Source of the DNA: Pseudomonas fluorescens
Lineage (GTDB): Bacteria; Pseudomonadota; Gammaproteobacteria; Pseudomonadales; Pseudomonadaceae
Length of the DNA stretch: 64,000 bases
NCBI RefSeq assembly: GCF_000730425.1
Contig: NZ_CP008896.1
Coordinates: 372,001-436,000, forward strand
Direction: 5' to 3'
A model generated the notes under the pieces. That model ran no database searches. It was given only the letters and a program-made list of their open reading frames with translations, and was not told the DNA's origin. Shown here piece by piece: positions 23,991 through 32,483 of this stretch (within the stretch, counting starts at the first letter, position 1; the number at the start of each line of letters is the position of its first letter). The position numbers and the translations under genes were made by a program.

Positions 23991-24905
23991 ATGATGAAAT
24001 CAATTCACCAATCCAAGGGCAATGACCTGTCGGCCTTTGCCGCATTCTTAGCGGTCGCAGCCCACCGAAGTTTTCGCGGCGCCGCAATCAATCTCGACAT
24101 GACGCCCTCGGCGATCAGTCACTCGATCAAGGCTCTCGAACAGCGGTTGAACGTCCGCCTTTTCAACCGGACGACTCGAAGCGTCTCCTTGACCGAGGCG
24201 GGAGAGCGTCTGGCCATAAAACTAAGACCGGCAATGGCCTCAATTGAAGAAGCCGTTCGGGAGCTGGAGGGCAATGACCACGCTCCCAGCGGTACGGTGC
24301 GAATCAATGCCAGTGAGGGCGCCATCCGGTTTGTACTGTGGCCAGTGCTTGCGCGCTTTTTGCGCGAGTATCCTCGCGTCCATCTCGACATATTCAGTGA
24401 TGGCAAGCTGAGCGATATCGTTGCCGATGGTTTCGATGCGGGTATCCGATTAGCGGAAGCCGTACCAAAAGATATGGTGGCTATCCCAGTCATGGGAGAG
24501 GTCCGCTTTGCTGCAGTGGCGTCGCCCGAGTATTTCGAGCAGCGCGGATATCCAATGGTGCCGCAAGATCTGTACGACCATCATTGCATCCGCTTCCGGT
24601 TTGAAAGTGGTGCAATCTACCGATGGGAGTTTGAGCGCCAGGGCGCTGTCGAAAGGATCAACGCTCCCGGCCCTCTCACATTGACTGATCAACCGCTGAT
24701 GGTGGAGGCAGCAATCGATGGAATAGGCATCGCCTTCGTGCCCGACCATCTTGCAGCAAATGCGCTCAAGGACGGCCGACTCAAACGAGTTCTGGAAGAG
24801 TGGTGTCCCGCGTATCCGGGACTGTGCCTCTACTACTCGGCGAATCGCCATGTACCCTCCGGCCTGAGAGCGTTGATCAATATGCTGACTCGACCTTGCG
24901 CCTAA
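23991..24905 (+). CDS. LysR-family regulator divergent from alcohol dehydrogenase
   Basis: 304 residues from ATG 23991; the frame is open further upstream but would overlap the divergent gene. The N-terminal winged helix (about 8-68) contains FAAFLAVAAHRSFRGAAI, MTPSAISHSIKALEQRL and LFNRTTRSVSLTEAGE. The effector-binding part (about 95-295) includes GFDAGIRLAEAVPKDMVAIP, typical of the AaeR/DsdC-like LysR group. Divergent placement suggests control of the dehydrogenase and of itself. Confidence 0.9.
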   Translation: MMKSIHQSKGNDLSAFAAFLAVAAHRSFRGAAINLDMTPSAISHSIKALEQRLNVRLFNRTTRSVSLTEAGERLAIKLRPAMASIEEAVRELEGNDHAPSGTVRINASEGAIRFVLWPVLARFLREYPRVHLDIFSDGKLSDIVADGFDAGIRLAEAVPKDMVAIPVMGEVRFAAVASPEYFEQRGYPMVPQDLYDHHCIRFRFESGAIYRWEFERQGAVERINAPGPLTLTDQPLMVEAAIDGIGIAFVPDHLAANALKDGRLKRVLEEWCPAYPGLCLYYSANRHVPSGLRALINMLTRPCA

Positions 24906-24979
24906 GAGGTGGCGGCTCGATCGTTGGCCAAGCGTTTCGGACGCGCAAGAATGCTGGGGGCTGGGGCGGCAGTTTTTAT

Positions 24980-25225
24980 TTTCTAAAACCAATGCCTAAT
25001 GTTGAAGTGAACATGGGAACACACAAAGTCAGCGACCTCACCCAAGCAAACAGCGCTACTCCCTGGAAAGATTTTTCTATCGCCCTTATGAATTGCCCTG
25101 CCTTTTATGGCGCTAATCCGAGAGATGAAACTGGATGGAGCATTCCGCTGAATGGCAGCGGCATAGCAGCCCACGGCTCGGCTTCTCACCAAAGCAACAC
25201 TATCCAAGTGAACCTGATCGGTACG
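24980..25225 (+). pseudogene. fragment resembling a fimbrial subunit
   Basis: The frame over this stretch encodes NVEVNMGTHKVSDLT, then TPWKDFSIALMNCPAFYG and GSASHQSNTIQVNLIGT. The 'F.I.L.NCPAFYG' pattern is common in fimbrial adhesin/subunit C-terminal domains. There is no ribosome site, no signal peptide and no complete domain, so this is a remnant. It is unrelated in sequence to the intact fimbrial genes at 46 kb as far as I can see. Confidence 0.45.
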
Positions 25226-25283
25226 CTCTTTATTCCGAGCTGGGAGTTTTGCTGGGGCTGACTTAGGTGAAATGGAGAGACCA

Positions 25284-25388
25284 ATGGCAGAACCAGCGAG
25301 TACTGTCGCCAGCGAAGTGCTGGTGAAGCACGGCGTGGCCATGGCTGCATTTATCAGTTCGATCCTGTCCTTGGGTTTTCTGAAAAGA
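25284..25388 (+). pseudogene. possible phage holin N-terminal fragment
   Basis: ATG 25284 (GGAGAGACCA upstream) starts MAEPASTVASEVLVKHGVAM followed by AAFISSILSLGFLK, resembling the N-terminus and first membrane helix of small Pseudomonas phage holins that start MAEP. The similarity ends abruptly near 25388 before the LysR gene. It fits a decayed phage segment but is short. Confidence 0.35.
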
Positions 25389-25411
25389 CCTAGCGCGAGG
25401 GCATCCTTGTT

Positions 25412-26329
25412 TCAACCCGCCCCCTGCAACCATTCAAGCAGTTCCATTTCCACGCTGCCTGGCTTGGGAGGGGAGGGAGACAGCAGGCAGTACCGTGAGC
25501 CATCTTCAACAAACCCCAATGGCGCGGCTAGCACACCGCTTTGGATTTCATCACGCACCAAGTGCCAAGGGCCAATGGCTACCCCAAGGCCTGCAACGGC
25601 TGCCTGGATGCTGAAATAGAAGTGCTCAAACGATTGCATTTCCACCGTTGGCGTGGGCAGTCCTGTTGCGTGAGCCCACTCCTGCCAAGCCGTTGGCCGG
25701 CTAGTGGTTTGCAGCAGTGGGGCCGAGGGGAGCAGGGATTTACTGTTTTTGCCAAACCACTGCTCTACCTTTTCTGGCCGGCAGACGGGGCCGACTTTCT
25801 CTGGGAATAGTGCCTCGGCATGATAGCCGGCAGGCCGGGGAAAATCGTCGCGGCGAATGGCCAGATCGATGCCCTGGTTGAATGAGAAGGGGCCGCCGCC
25901 GGCCACCAGATGAATGTCCAGCCCTCGATGCTGGCTTTGGAAGTCGCTCCAGCGAGGGATCAACCAGCGCATCAGCAGCGTAGGCTCGCAAGACAGGACA
26001 AGCTGACGAGCTCGGCGGGCGTCGTGGCGTATGTCGCGAACGGCCTGGTTCATCAGCCCCAGTCCTTCATTGACGGCTTTTGCCAGGCGCCGCCCGGTAT
26101 TCGTTAGAAAAACCCTTCGGCTACGCCGCTCAAACAGGTCAACGCCCAACTCTTCTTCAAGCAGGCGCACTGCGCGGCTAATAGCGCCGGGCGTCAGGTG
26201 CAGCTCGTCAGCCGCACGGGCGAAGTTTTCGAAGCGTGCGGCTGATTCAAAACAGCGCAAGGCGAGCAGAGAAGGTAGGCGCGCCTCAGAAATCAGTGAG
26301 TTGTAGTCACTATTTTCTTCAGAAATCAT
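25412..26329 (-). CDS. LysR-family regulator (GcvA-like)
   Basis: 305 residues from ATG 26329; a TTG four codons upstream is the only alternative. The DNA-binding part has LPSLLALRCFESAARFENFARAADELHLTPGAIS (family signature) and LFERRSRRVFLTNTGRRL. The effector domain contains GIDLAIRRDDFP and a late GLGVAIGPWHLV segment. The gene is divergent from a LysE-type exporter (start 26396, 66 bp apart), the usual setting for LysR control of an amino-acid exporter. The effector is unknown. Confidence 0.9.
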   Translation of the reverse strand: MISEENSDYNSLISEARLPSLLALRCFESAARFENFARAADELHLTPGAISRAVRLLEEELGVDLFERRSRRVFLTNTGRRLAKAVNEGLGLMNQAVRDIRHDARRARQLVLSCEPTLLMRWLIPRWSDFQSQHRGLDIHLVAGGGPFSFNQGIDLAIRRDDFPRPAGYHAEALFPEKVGPVCRPEKVEQWFGKNSKSLLPSAPLLQTTSRPTAWQEWAHATGLPTPTVEMQSFEHFYFSIQAAVAGLGVAIGPWHLVRDEIQSGVLAAPLGFVEDGSRYCLLSPSPPKPGSVEMELLEWLQGAG

Positions 26330-26395
26330 CGTTATTACCAAGGCAGAGGATCTGTAAATATTGCCTTACACCACCAGTCATTCAAAGGGTACAGC

Positions 26396-27013
26396 ATGGG
26401 CGAATGGATAGCAGTAATCACCATCACACTACTTGCATGCATCAGTCCAGGACCGGATTTCGCCATGGTGTCTCGTAACGGGTTGCTCCTGTCGCGAAGG
26501 GCGGGCGTTCTCACCGCGCTGGGAATTGGCTTGGGCGTGCTCGTGCACGTGGGCTACACCCTGCTCGGCTTGGGGTTGGTGCTGCAACAGACGCCTTGGT
26601 TGTTCAATGTGTTGAAGCTGGCGGGAGCGGCCTACCTCGTTTACCTGGGGATCAAGATGCTTCGCTCAAAGCCTGCAAATGAACAGCTGGATGCACCACC
26701 TCCCGCCATGTCTGATCGGGAAGCGCTGCGTACGGGATTTTTCACAAATGCGTTGAATCCTAAAACCTCGATCTTCATCGTCAGCCTGTTCATGGGAGTG
26801 GTACGACCGGACACCACTTTGGCAGTGCAGATCGGGTATGGGCTATTTATCGCAGGGGCGCATGTCATGTGGTTCAGCCTCGTTGCGCTGTGTTTTTCCG
26901 CTGGGACGGTGCGCGCGAAATTATTGGCCGCGCGACAATGGGTTGATCGGATTTTCGGCGTGCTGCTTGTGAGTTTCGGGATAATGCTGACAATCACTCA
27001 ATATTCGGGATGA
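26396..27013 (+). CDS. LysE/RhtB-family exporter
   Basis: 205 residues with AAAGGG upstream of ATG. Six hydrophobic segments and the family hallmark ISPGPDFAMVSRNGLLLSRR near residues 15-35, plus TNALNPKTSIFIVSLF (about 115-130), identify a LysE/RhtB translocator. Members export amino acids or analogues by proton antiport. The divergent LysR gene is the likely regulator. Its stop overlaps the start of a broken gene at 27010. Confidence 0.92.
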   Translation: MGEWIAVITITLLACISPGPDFAMVSRNGLLLSRRAGVLTALGIGLGVLVHVGYTLLGLGLVLQQTPWLFNVLKLAGAAYLVYLGIKMLRSKPANEQLDAPPPAMSDREALRTGFFTNALNPKTSIFIVSLFMGVVRPDTTLAVQIGYGLFIAGAHVMWFSLVALCFSAGTVRAKLLAARQWVDRIFGVLLVSFGIMLTITQYSG

Positions 27014-27359
27014 GTGGGGGGATACTGCTGAAGTCACTGTTTTTTGCCTTGCCGATTTTTATCGCCCCCATTGCCTGGGCCCGGGCGCTGCGCTGGACTG
27101 GCAACACAAGGGAAGCTATCGACCTGGCGATCTCAATAAACCGCAAGACACGCTCGTCAGGCAGCTCTCGGGACGCAATGCAGCAATCATAAGAAACTAC
27201 AATAAATTCAAATCCGTATGGGTCAAGTTCGACGACAACGGCCAGGTCCGTCAGGTGTTAATCGTACCTGAGGGAAGACTGACTACTGGGCAAAGCGCGA
27301 AAATCCTGCAGGTCTGGTACCCCCATGCCTATGGGGATTTTGACTGTGGGGAGAGGTAG
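27010..27359 (+). pseudogene. frameshifted gene for a small exported protein
   Basis: ATG 27010 overlaps the exporter stop (ATGA) and starts a signal-peptide-like segment (LLKSLFFALPIFIAPIAWARA). Around 27085-27093 the coding potential moves to another frame, which runs LDWQHKGSYRPGDLNK, VWVKFDDNGQVRQVLIVPEG, LQVWYPHAYGDFDCGER to TAG 27359. One indel joins them into a protein of about 115 residues. The family is not recognised. It may be truly broken or a single-base sequencing error. Confidence 0.45.
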
Positions 27360-27582
27360 AAACAGAGGGGCTGATCTCCATACGTTTTCAGCGCCGCAGC
27401 CCATGTCCGATGAATCACGCAGTGTTCTCCAGCGTTGTGTCCATCGCACGTGGTTCGACAGCCCCAATGTTTGATCGTGGGTGATTTTAATTGTATCTCT
27501 CGATCTGCCCCTAGCTGTACGGGGCGAGGCGCCGCAGAACCCTCTACTGTCAAGGCGACAATAATTCGCCGGATGACGCACC

Positions 27583-28191
27583 ATGTTCATGTCCACCAGC
27601 TTGCTTTCTGCCTTCGCGCTGTTTGCCTTCGTCTCTTCGATTACCCCGGGGCCCAATAACACGATGTTGTTGGCGTCGGGCGTGAACTTCGGTTTTCGCC
27701 GCTCGATTCCCCATGCCCTCGGGATCAGTGTGGGCTTTATGGTGTTGGTGATTTCGGTCGGCCTGGGCCTGGGGGAAGTGTTCAAGGCGCTGCCTTGGGC
27801 CTACACCGCACTGCGTTATATCGGGGCGACTTACTTGTTGTACCTGGCGTGGAAGATCGCGACCTCCAGCGCGATGTCGGACGACACGGACGGCAAGCGC
27901 AAACCCATGACCTTTCTCGCCGCCGCAGTGTTCCAGTGGGTCAACCCCAAGGCCTGGGTCATGGCGTTGGGGGCGATCACCACCTATACGCCGGCGGAAG
28001 GTTACTTCACCAATGTGCTGGTCATCGCCGTGGTGTTTGCACTGGTCAACCTGCCGAGTGTGTGCGTGTGGGCGGGGTGTGGCACCGGCCTGCGCAATGT
28101 CTTGCGCGAGCCGCGCTGGTTGAAGCTGTTCAACTGGTCGATGGCCGGGCTGTTGGTGCTGTCGTTGTACCCGATGTTTTTCCTCGGGTGA
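27583..28191 (+). CDS. LysE/RhtB-family exporter (second copy)
   Basis: 202 residues. Hallmarks: SSITPGPNNTMLLASGVNFG (about 18-37), six membrane segments, and QWVNPKAWVMALGAITTY (about 114-131). It is more distant from the exporter at 26396 than a recent duplicate would be, and belongs to the branch with NNTMLLASG. It has no adjacent divergent regulator. Substrate unknown; amino acids or their analogues by family. Confidence 0.92.
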   Translation: MFMSTSLLSAFALFAFVSSITPGPNNTMLLASGVNFGFRRSIPHALGISVGFMVLVISVGLGLGEVFKALPWAYTALRYIGATYLLYLAWKIATSSAMSDDTDGKRKPMTFLAAAVFQWVNPKAWVMALGAITTYTPAEGYFTNVLVIAVVFALVNLPSVCVWAGCGTGLRNVLREPRWLKLFNWSMAGLLVLSLYPMFFLG

Positions 28192-28380
28192 CAGGTTCGG
28201 GATATAAACCCGCCGGGCCTATCGTGAAACACTCTAATGAACTGTGAGAATTGACAGTACCGGGCAGCCAGTGTTTTGCGCACTATTAATTGCTGTCTAC
28301 GGTTTTCGGGCCTTCCAGTGAATGTTGCTTTCTTGGGGCGGCGTTAAACCATCAATTTTGAGTCAATGGAGTGTCACCCA

Positions 28381-28827
28381 ATGTCGAAAGAAATCAGCCC
28401 GCCAGGCCCGCAAGCGTTGCAAGCCAATCCTGAAGTTGGAGGCTCTGCAGAGGCTTTGAAAGCCCCGCCATCTCAGTTGGCCTATCTCAAGGACAGCTCC
28501 GTTAATCCATCCAGGTATTTGATGATGGCCAACGGATACGTCATGACCACCAAGGATATCAACCAGGCCTCGAAATTCCTGGTCATCAGTTATGGCGACG
28601 GAAACTGGTACATCATGACCGTCGATAGCGCGGAGTACCTGTCATTTACCGATCGCAGCTACCTCTATGCTTATTCGGCCTGGAGCAATGCCAGATACGT
28701 GACCCTTGACCCCGTGAGCTTTAAAAGATACCCCGGGCTCTACCTGCATAATGGTTACGTCTGCTGCAATGGCGTGAAGGACAAGCCAGATAGCCTGATG
28801 AGCGTCCACCCCGAACTGATTCAGTAA
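28381..28827 (+). CDS. hypothetical protein, beta-trefoil-like pattern
   Basis: 148 residues from ATG 28381, with GGAG 9 bases upstream; an in-frame ATG at 28366 overlaps that site. After a Pro/Ala-rich 40-residue N-terminus the sequence shows short repeated strands (RYLMMANGYVMTTKD, WYIMTVDSAEYLSFTD, YPGLYLHNGYVCCNG), like fascin- or ricin-type beta-trefoils. No signal peptide. Family not recognised. Flanks are accessory DNA; role could be carbohydrate binding, but this is only a structural guess. Confidence 0.6.
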   Translation: MSKEISPPGPQALQANPEVGGSAEALKAPPSQLAYLKDSSVNPSRYLMMANGYVMTTKDINQASKFLVISYGDGNWYIMTVDSAEYLSFTDRSYLYAYSAWSNARYVTLDPVSFKRYPGLYLHNGYVCCNGVKDKPDSLMSVHPELIQ

Positions 28828-29138
28828 CGGTTTGACAGACGCCAGACTGTGCGCCTGATAAGTATGCGTCCGGCCAAGTCGTCTATCTGCGTTGAGATCC
28901 AGCACTTGCGTGGCACTGTCAAAGTGATCGGGCCAACAGAAAATGCTGCTGCTTGCGTGACCTTTCTTCGAGACCTGCTGTGCTTATTTGCCAACCGCCG
29001 CGCCACGCGCATGAAAGTTCTTGTGCATGCACAGCTTGAAACGCTGGGCAGCGCTGTCGCGCTACCTCGACTTTATTGCCGCATAACTGGCTTGCGCCAA
29101 GGTGCCGTTGAAGTGGAAAAGATCACGAAGCAGTTCTT
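28828..29138 (+). other. stretch without recognised gene
   Basis: A 99-codon open frame (28849-29148) is present but has no ribosome site, overlaps the end of the monooxygenase gene on the other strand and matches nothing I recognise. I see no convincing hairpin terminator here. Confidence 0.4.
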
Positions 29139-29483
29139 TCATTCATGAGCTTCTTTGCTATCGCTCGGCGCTTGGACACGATCCTCAAGACTATAATCTC
29201 GAACTACTTGGGCTATACGCAGGTGATAGTCATCGAAAACCTGCCTGCGGCCAGCCAATTGGGCCGCACGATGTAGCTCAAGGCCGCGCCACCGCTTAAT
29301 AGCTTCCTCGTCACGCCAAAATGACAGTGAGAGAACCTTTCCTGGTTCACTAAGGCTTTGGAAACGCTCAACTGAGATGAAACCATCCAGCTCTGCTAGC
29401 AATGGTTTCAGTTCAGCGGCCAGGTCAAGATAGCGCTGGTATTGCTCCTCGTGGGGCCATGCTTCAAAAATTACTGCGATCAT
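29139..29483 (-). CDS. antibiotic biosynthesis monooxygenase (ABM) domain protein
   Basis: 114 residues. The ferredoxin-like ABM fold is suggested by MIAVIFEAWPHEEQYQRYLD, LLAELDGFISVERFQS and LSLSFWRDEEAIKRWRGLELHR, which match the family's strand-helix order (the W..eeA...W.....H motif). Members act on aromatic or polyketide substrates without cofactors. Its start overlaps the cytochrome P450 stop, so the two are cotranscribed and probably act on the same compound. Confidence 0.85.
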   Translation of the reverse strand: MIAVIFEAWPHEEQYQRYLDLAAELKPLLAELDGFISVERFQSLSEPGKVLSLSFWRDEEAIKRWRGLELHRAAQLAGRRQVFDDYHLRIAQVVRDYSLEDRVQAPSDSKEAHE

Positions 29484-30640
29484 TGCTGAGTTTCCCGATC
29501 ACGATAGAACTGAGGGATGCGACCATTTAGGGAGGGCAAATAAATCCACCGATAAAGACGAGCAGATGAGGCGGGTTGTCGATGCAGCCATGCCAAAATC
29601 GCCTCAGAGGCGATCGTCAATGCAAGTTGCTGGCCTGGACATTCATGTCTTCCTGAGCCGAAGCTGAAGGTTCGTCGTTGCGTTCGTTTGACCAAGAGGC
29701 TATCGGGGTCTGGGTTCGCGTAGGAATCCCTATTGGCTGAAGCGAGCAACACTAGAACAGTATCACCTGCCTCCAAGACGCTGCCCCCGATAGTGCATCG
29801 CTTCGCAACGAATCGCCGGGTGTTTTGCACGGGCGAGTCGTAGCGCGCTACCTCTTCCACCAAGTCTGCAACGAGCATCGGCGTAGGTTGCATGTCTTTA
29901 ATCAGATCAGGGTTTCGATGGAGCGCTACAAGGGTATTGCCGATCAGGCCCGCGGTGGCTTCGCAGGTCTGTGACAACAGGCCGATCAGGTTAGCGATCA
30001 ATGCATCATGATCTCTCCAGGCGGTGGCTTCGCATCCGCTACGGATATGGCTCAAGAAGCGGCTACGGTCATCGTCGTTACTCAGCAGCGCGCTGAATAA
30101 TTGACTAAGCCGAGTGGCGCTGGAATTAGCTTCGCCGAGTTGAATTTCATCGCTTAACGGCGACAGGCAGGCGACAAAATCCCGTGTCAGCCTCGCTACT
30201 TCCTGTAGCCGGCTGGATGGAAGGCCTATCAACGCGGCAATGACGGAAACCGGTAACGTGAACATCAACTCATCTAGGTTTTCGACCGGGTTATCGAGGG
30301 TCTCGACCACGCGTGACACGATGTCTGCGATGCTTTCTGTCCCGACAGAGGCCAAGGCCGGTTCGATAGCCATCCTGGGGCACAGGTGCTGCGGACCCTC
30401 GTTCATGCGCATCAAACGACCGAAAATCATTCCTGCCACGCCTTGCGCAATGGCAGGAGGAATCGGCTCGTTTAGCGGACGCACCCGACAGTCGGGATGC
30501 CCCAGAATGACTTCGACAGCTTTGGCACTACTTGCAATCCATAAACGAAGATCTGCATCGAATAACAGGCCGTTTTGTCGCCTGAGGCCTGAGTAATAAA
30601 CGTAGGGATCAGCATGGGTAGCTGCTTCAAAAGGCGTCAT
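29480..30640 (-). CDS. cytochrome P450
   Basis: 386 residues from ATG 30640 (AGGA upstream); a TTG six codons earlier lies in a likely operator. Heme-binding motif FSFGSGRHECPGQ with the ligand Cys at about 334; helix K EVARYDSP gives the E..R pair; helix I reads LLSQTCEATAGLIG, lacking the usual AGxxT, so oxygen activation may differ. It is a soluble class I bacterial P450, which needs a ferredoxin and reductase; neither is encoded beside it. It pairs with the ABM gene and faces an ArsR-type regulator. Confidence 0.92.
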   Translation of the reverse strand: MTPFEAATHADPYVYYSGLRRQNGLLFDADLRLWIASSAKAVEVILGHPDCRVRPLNEPIPPAIAQGVAGMIFGRLMRMNEGPQHLCPRMAIEPALASVGTESIADIVSRVVETLDNPVENLDELMFTLPVSVIAALIGLPSSRLQEVARLTRDFVACLSPLSDEIQLGEANSSATRLSQLFSALLSNDDDRSRFLSHIRSGCEATAWRDHDALIANLIGLLSQTCEATAGLIGNTLVALHRNPDLIKDMQPTPMLVADLVEEVARYDSPVQNTRRFVAKRCTIGGSVLEAGDTVLVLLASANRDSYANPDPDSLLVKRTQRRTFSFGSGRHECPGQQLALTIASEAILAWLHRQPASSARLYRWIYLPSLNGRIPQFYRDRETQQ

Positions 30641-30650
30641 TTCGCAAGTC

Positions 30651-30667
30651 CTGTTCAAAGAGAACAG
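30651..30667. promoter_or_regulatory. palindromic operator candidate between P450 and ArsR genes
   Basis: CTGTTC-AAAGA-GAACAG is a perfect 6-bp inverted repeat. It lies just upstream of the P450 start and 47 bp upstream of the divergent regulator start, so a bound dimer could control both. Confidence 0.45.
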
Positions 30668-30714
30668 CTACTATCGAGCACTCTTCATGGCGACGATTCG
30701 CTCAGGAACGAAAT

Positions 30715-31485
30715 ATGGACGCTCAAAGCAATGACATCGCGATTTCTCGGGTAGCCGGCGCTATAGCCGAACCTGCGAGGACGAAAATGCTTTGTTCGCT
30801 GATGGACGGCCACGCCCGTACCAGTACCGAAATGGCCGTAATCGCCGACGTGAGTGCATCCACGGCGAGCGCGCATTTGGCAAGGCTAAAAGAGGACGGG
30901 TTGGTAAAGTTGCACACGCAGGGCAGGCATCGCTACTACAGTCTGGCTGACGCGCAAGTGGCCCAGGCTATTGAGGCCCTCATGGCGATCAGCCAAAACG
31001 CAGATACGCGATATGTGACCACGACCCCAACCCGATTGCAGTTCGCGCGTACCTGTTATGACCACATGGCAGGAACACTGGCTGTACAACTGCACGATCA
31101 TTTCATGGCGTCAGGCTGGTTAACCGTGCCGGTTTCTGGGGAGGGTATGTATCAGCTTACGATGAGCGGCGAAAAAGCCATGGCCGGTCTCGGTATCGAG
31201 ATAGAAAATGTAAGGGCACAGCGGCGTCGTTTCGCGTGCTCCTGCCTGGACTGGAGCATGCGGCGCCCTCATCTTGCCGGAGCACTTGGAGCGGCTTTTC
31301 TACAGACTGTCATAAGCCGTAAGTGGGTTATCCAAGACCTTGATAGTCGGGCACTCGCCTTGACATCCAAGGGACGAAAGGAGCTGTCTGGCCGATTCGG
31401 GATCATGCTGGAAAACAAAGAGATGGAGAGATCAGTGGTGCGGAATGCGATACGCCCCACCGAGCCGGCTTTGCCGGCACGATAA
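30715..31485 (+). CDS. ArsR/SmtB-family HTH regulator with long C-terminal extension
   Basis: 256 residues. The N-terminal winged helix (about 8-90) contains AIAEPARTKMLCSLMDGHARTS, a recognition helix VSASTASAHLARLKEDGLV and the wing HTQGRHRYYSLAD. The remaining 150 residues are unusual for ArsR proteins, which are about 100-120 long; they include FACSCLDWSMRRPHLAG, a Cys/Trp/His-containing segment found in longer members of the family. Divergent from the P450/ABM operon, which it probably represses. Confidence 0.85.
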   Translation: MDAQSNDIAISRVAGAIAEPARTKMLCSLMDGHARTSTEMAVIADVSASTASAHLARLKEDGLVKLHTQGRHRYYSLADAQVAQAIEALMAISQNADTRYVTTTPTRLQFARTCYDHMAGTLAVQLHDHFMASGWLTVPVSGEGMYQLTMSGEKAMAGLGIEIENVRAQRRRFACSCLDWSMRRPHLAGALGAAFLQTVISRKWVIQDLDSRALALTSKGRKELSGRFGIMLENKEMERSVVRNAIRPTEPALPAR

Positions 31486-31586
31486 TGACTGATCCCTTCA
31501 ACGTGTATTAGCGGGACGCTTACCCTGATAAAGCAATGCCAGTAGTACCGTTGTGCATCACGCGCACTTTGCCTCCCATCTAAGTG

Positions 31587-31670
31587 TCAGACCGGTGAAA
31601 TGGTGGCCAGCAGGCCAATCCCAATGGTCAGTGCCAGAAACCCGAACAGAAAAATTGCCATCTTAGCCAT
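31587..31670 (-). CDS. 27-residue hydrophobic peptide
   Basis: Minus-strand ATG 31670 with GGAGG four bases upstream encodes MAKMAIFLFGFLALTIGIGL and seven more residues (LATISPV), then TGA. It is a single membrane helix with a lysine-containing start. The perfect ribosome site and clean hydrophobic pattern make it a likely real small membrane protein. Function unknown. It would be missed by minimum-length gene calling. Confidence 0.5.
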   Translation of the reverse strand: MAKMAIFLFGFLALTIGIGLLATISPV

Positions 31671-31835
31671 GGGGCCTCCAAAAGGCAGAAGGGTGGCAGG
31701 AAGGGGTCCTGCCGATGAGCCATTGTCGGGGTTACGATCTGTTTGGTACAGATGCAGGTGATAAAGAAAAAAGCGTATCAGATGCAGCGTGCAGGCTTGT
31801 GCGCTGGGGGTTTGGCTGGGCCTTGGAGGTGCCGA

Positions 31836-32195
31836 TCAGACTGCTCGGGGCAGTTTTTTGGCACTTTGGGCGGGTTCAACTGTTGGCAGGATGTAGTTGA
31901 GCCATTGCGCGCCACGTGAGCCTGGCAGGCTCTGCATCGGGGCGGTGTTTGTCGATTCCGTTCCATTGATTGGGTAGCAATTGTCACTGCTGCGCCTGCC
32001 GTCGGGGTAGACAATAAAGCCCCCGCGACCGCTGTCACAGTGGTGCAGATGCACCGGCGACAGTTCTCGTTGCTTATCAATGCGAGCATTCAGATGGACG
32101 ATATAGACCCCCATCGCAATCGACACACTCACAATCAGCCCCAGGCATATCGCTAACTGCCAGGTGTAACTGGCGCTCGCGTTATTGGAGTGCAT
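31836..32195 (-). CDS. small single-pass membrane protein of unknown function
   Basis: 119 residues from ATG 32195 (a GTG at 32204 is also in frame). It has one N-terminal helix (WQLAICLGLIVSVSIAMGVYIV, about 12-33) and a soluble part with two cysteines (HHCDSGRGGFIVYPDGRRSSDNCYP). The start overlaps the preceding 54-residue gene by 14 bases, so translation is coupled. The pair diverges from a two-component system, which may regulate it. Family not recognised. Confidence 0.55.
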   Translation of the reverse strand: MHSNNASASYTWQLAICLGLIVSVSIAMGVYIVHLNARIDKQRELSPVHLHHCDSGRGGFIVYPDGRRSSDNCYPINGTESTNTAPMQSLPGSRGAQWLNYILPTVEPAQSAKKLPRAV

Positions 32196-32346
32196 GGGTG
32201 ACACCGCATGCAGCCGCCTGCTCGATACTCTGGCCCACCAGCAACCGGCTACCGCCTAATTGCCCGCGAGACGGAAGGATGCTGGCTATCAGGCCGAGGA
32301 GAATCAAGGCCAGCAGGACTCTTTTGACCATCGCATAAAGGTTCAT
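32182..32346 (-). CDS. 54-residue membrane protein, first gene of a coupled pair
   Basis: From ATG 32346 the minus strand encodes a basic start and one helix (VKRVLLALILLGLIASILP, about 7-25), then a short soluble tail with one Cys. A longer open frame to 32463 would run into the divergent response-regulator promoter. Overlaps the next gene. Unknown function; likely target or partner of the neighbouring sensor system. Confidence 0.5.
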   Translation of the reverse strand: MNLYAMVKRVLLALILLGLIASILPSRGQLGGSRLLVGQSIEQAAACGVTHALQ

Positions 32347-32394
32347 GGCAGTGATGACCTCGGGATATGAAGGCACCAGCTTAGGGAGTGCAGG

Positions 32395-32411
32395 GTTAAC
32401 GCGAGGTAAAC
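32395..32411. promoter_or_regulatory. candidate OmpR-type direct repeat in divergent promoter region
   Basis: GTTAAC-GCGAG-GTAAAC: two hexamers with an 11-bp period, as expected for one helical turn between OmpR-family subunits, located between the small membrane protein genes and the response regulator. Confidence 0.35.
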
Positions 32412-32483
32412 ATCCACGGGAAATCGCTCGACTTCCGTTATCCTTCAGGCCTCTGCGCAACACCTGTCCGAGGGGACTTTCCC

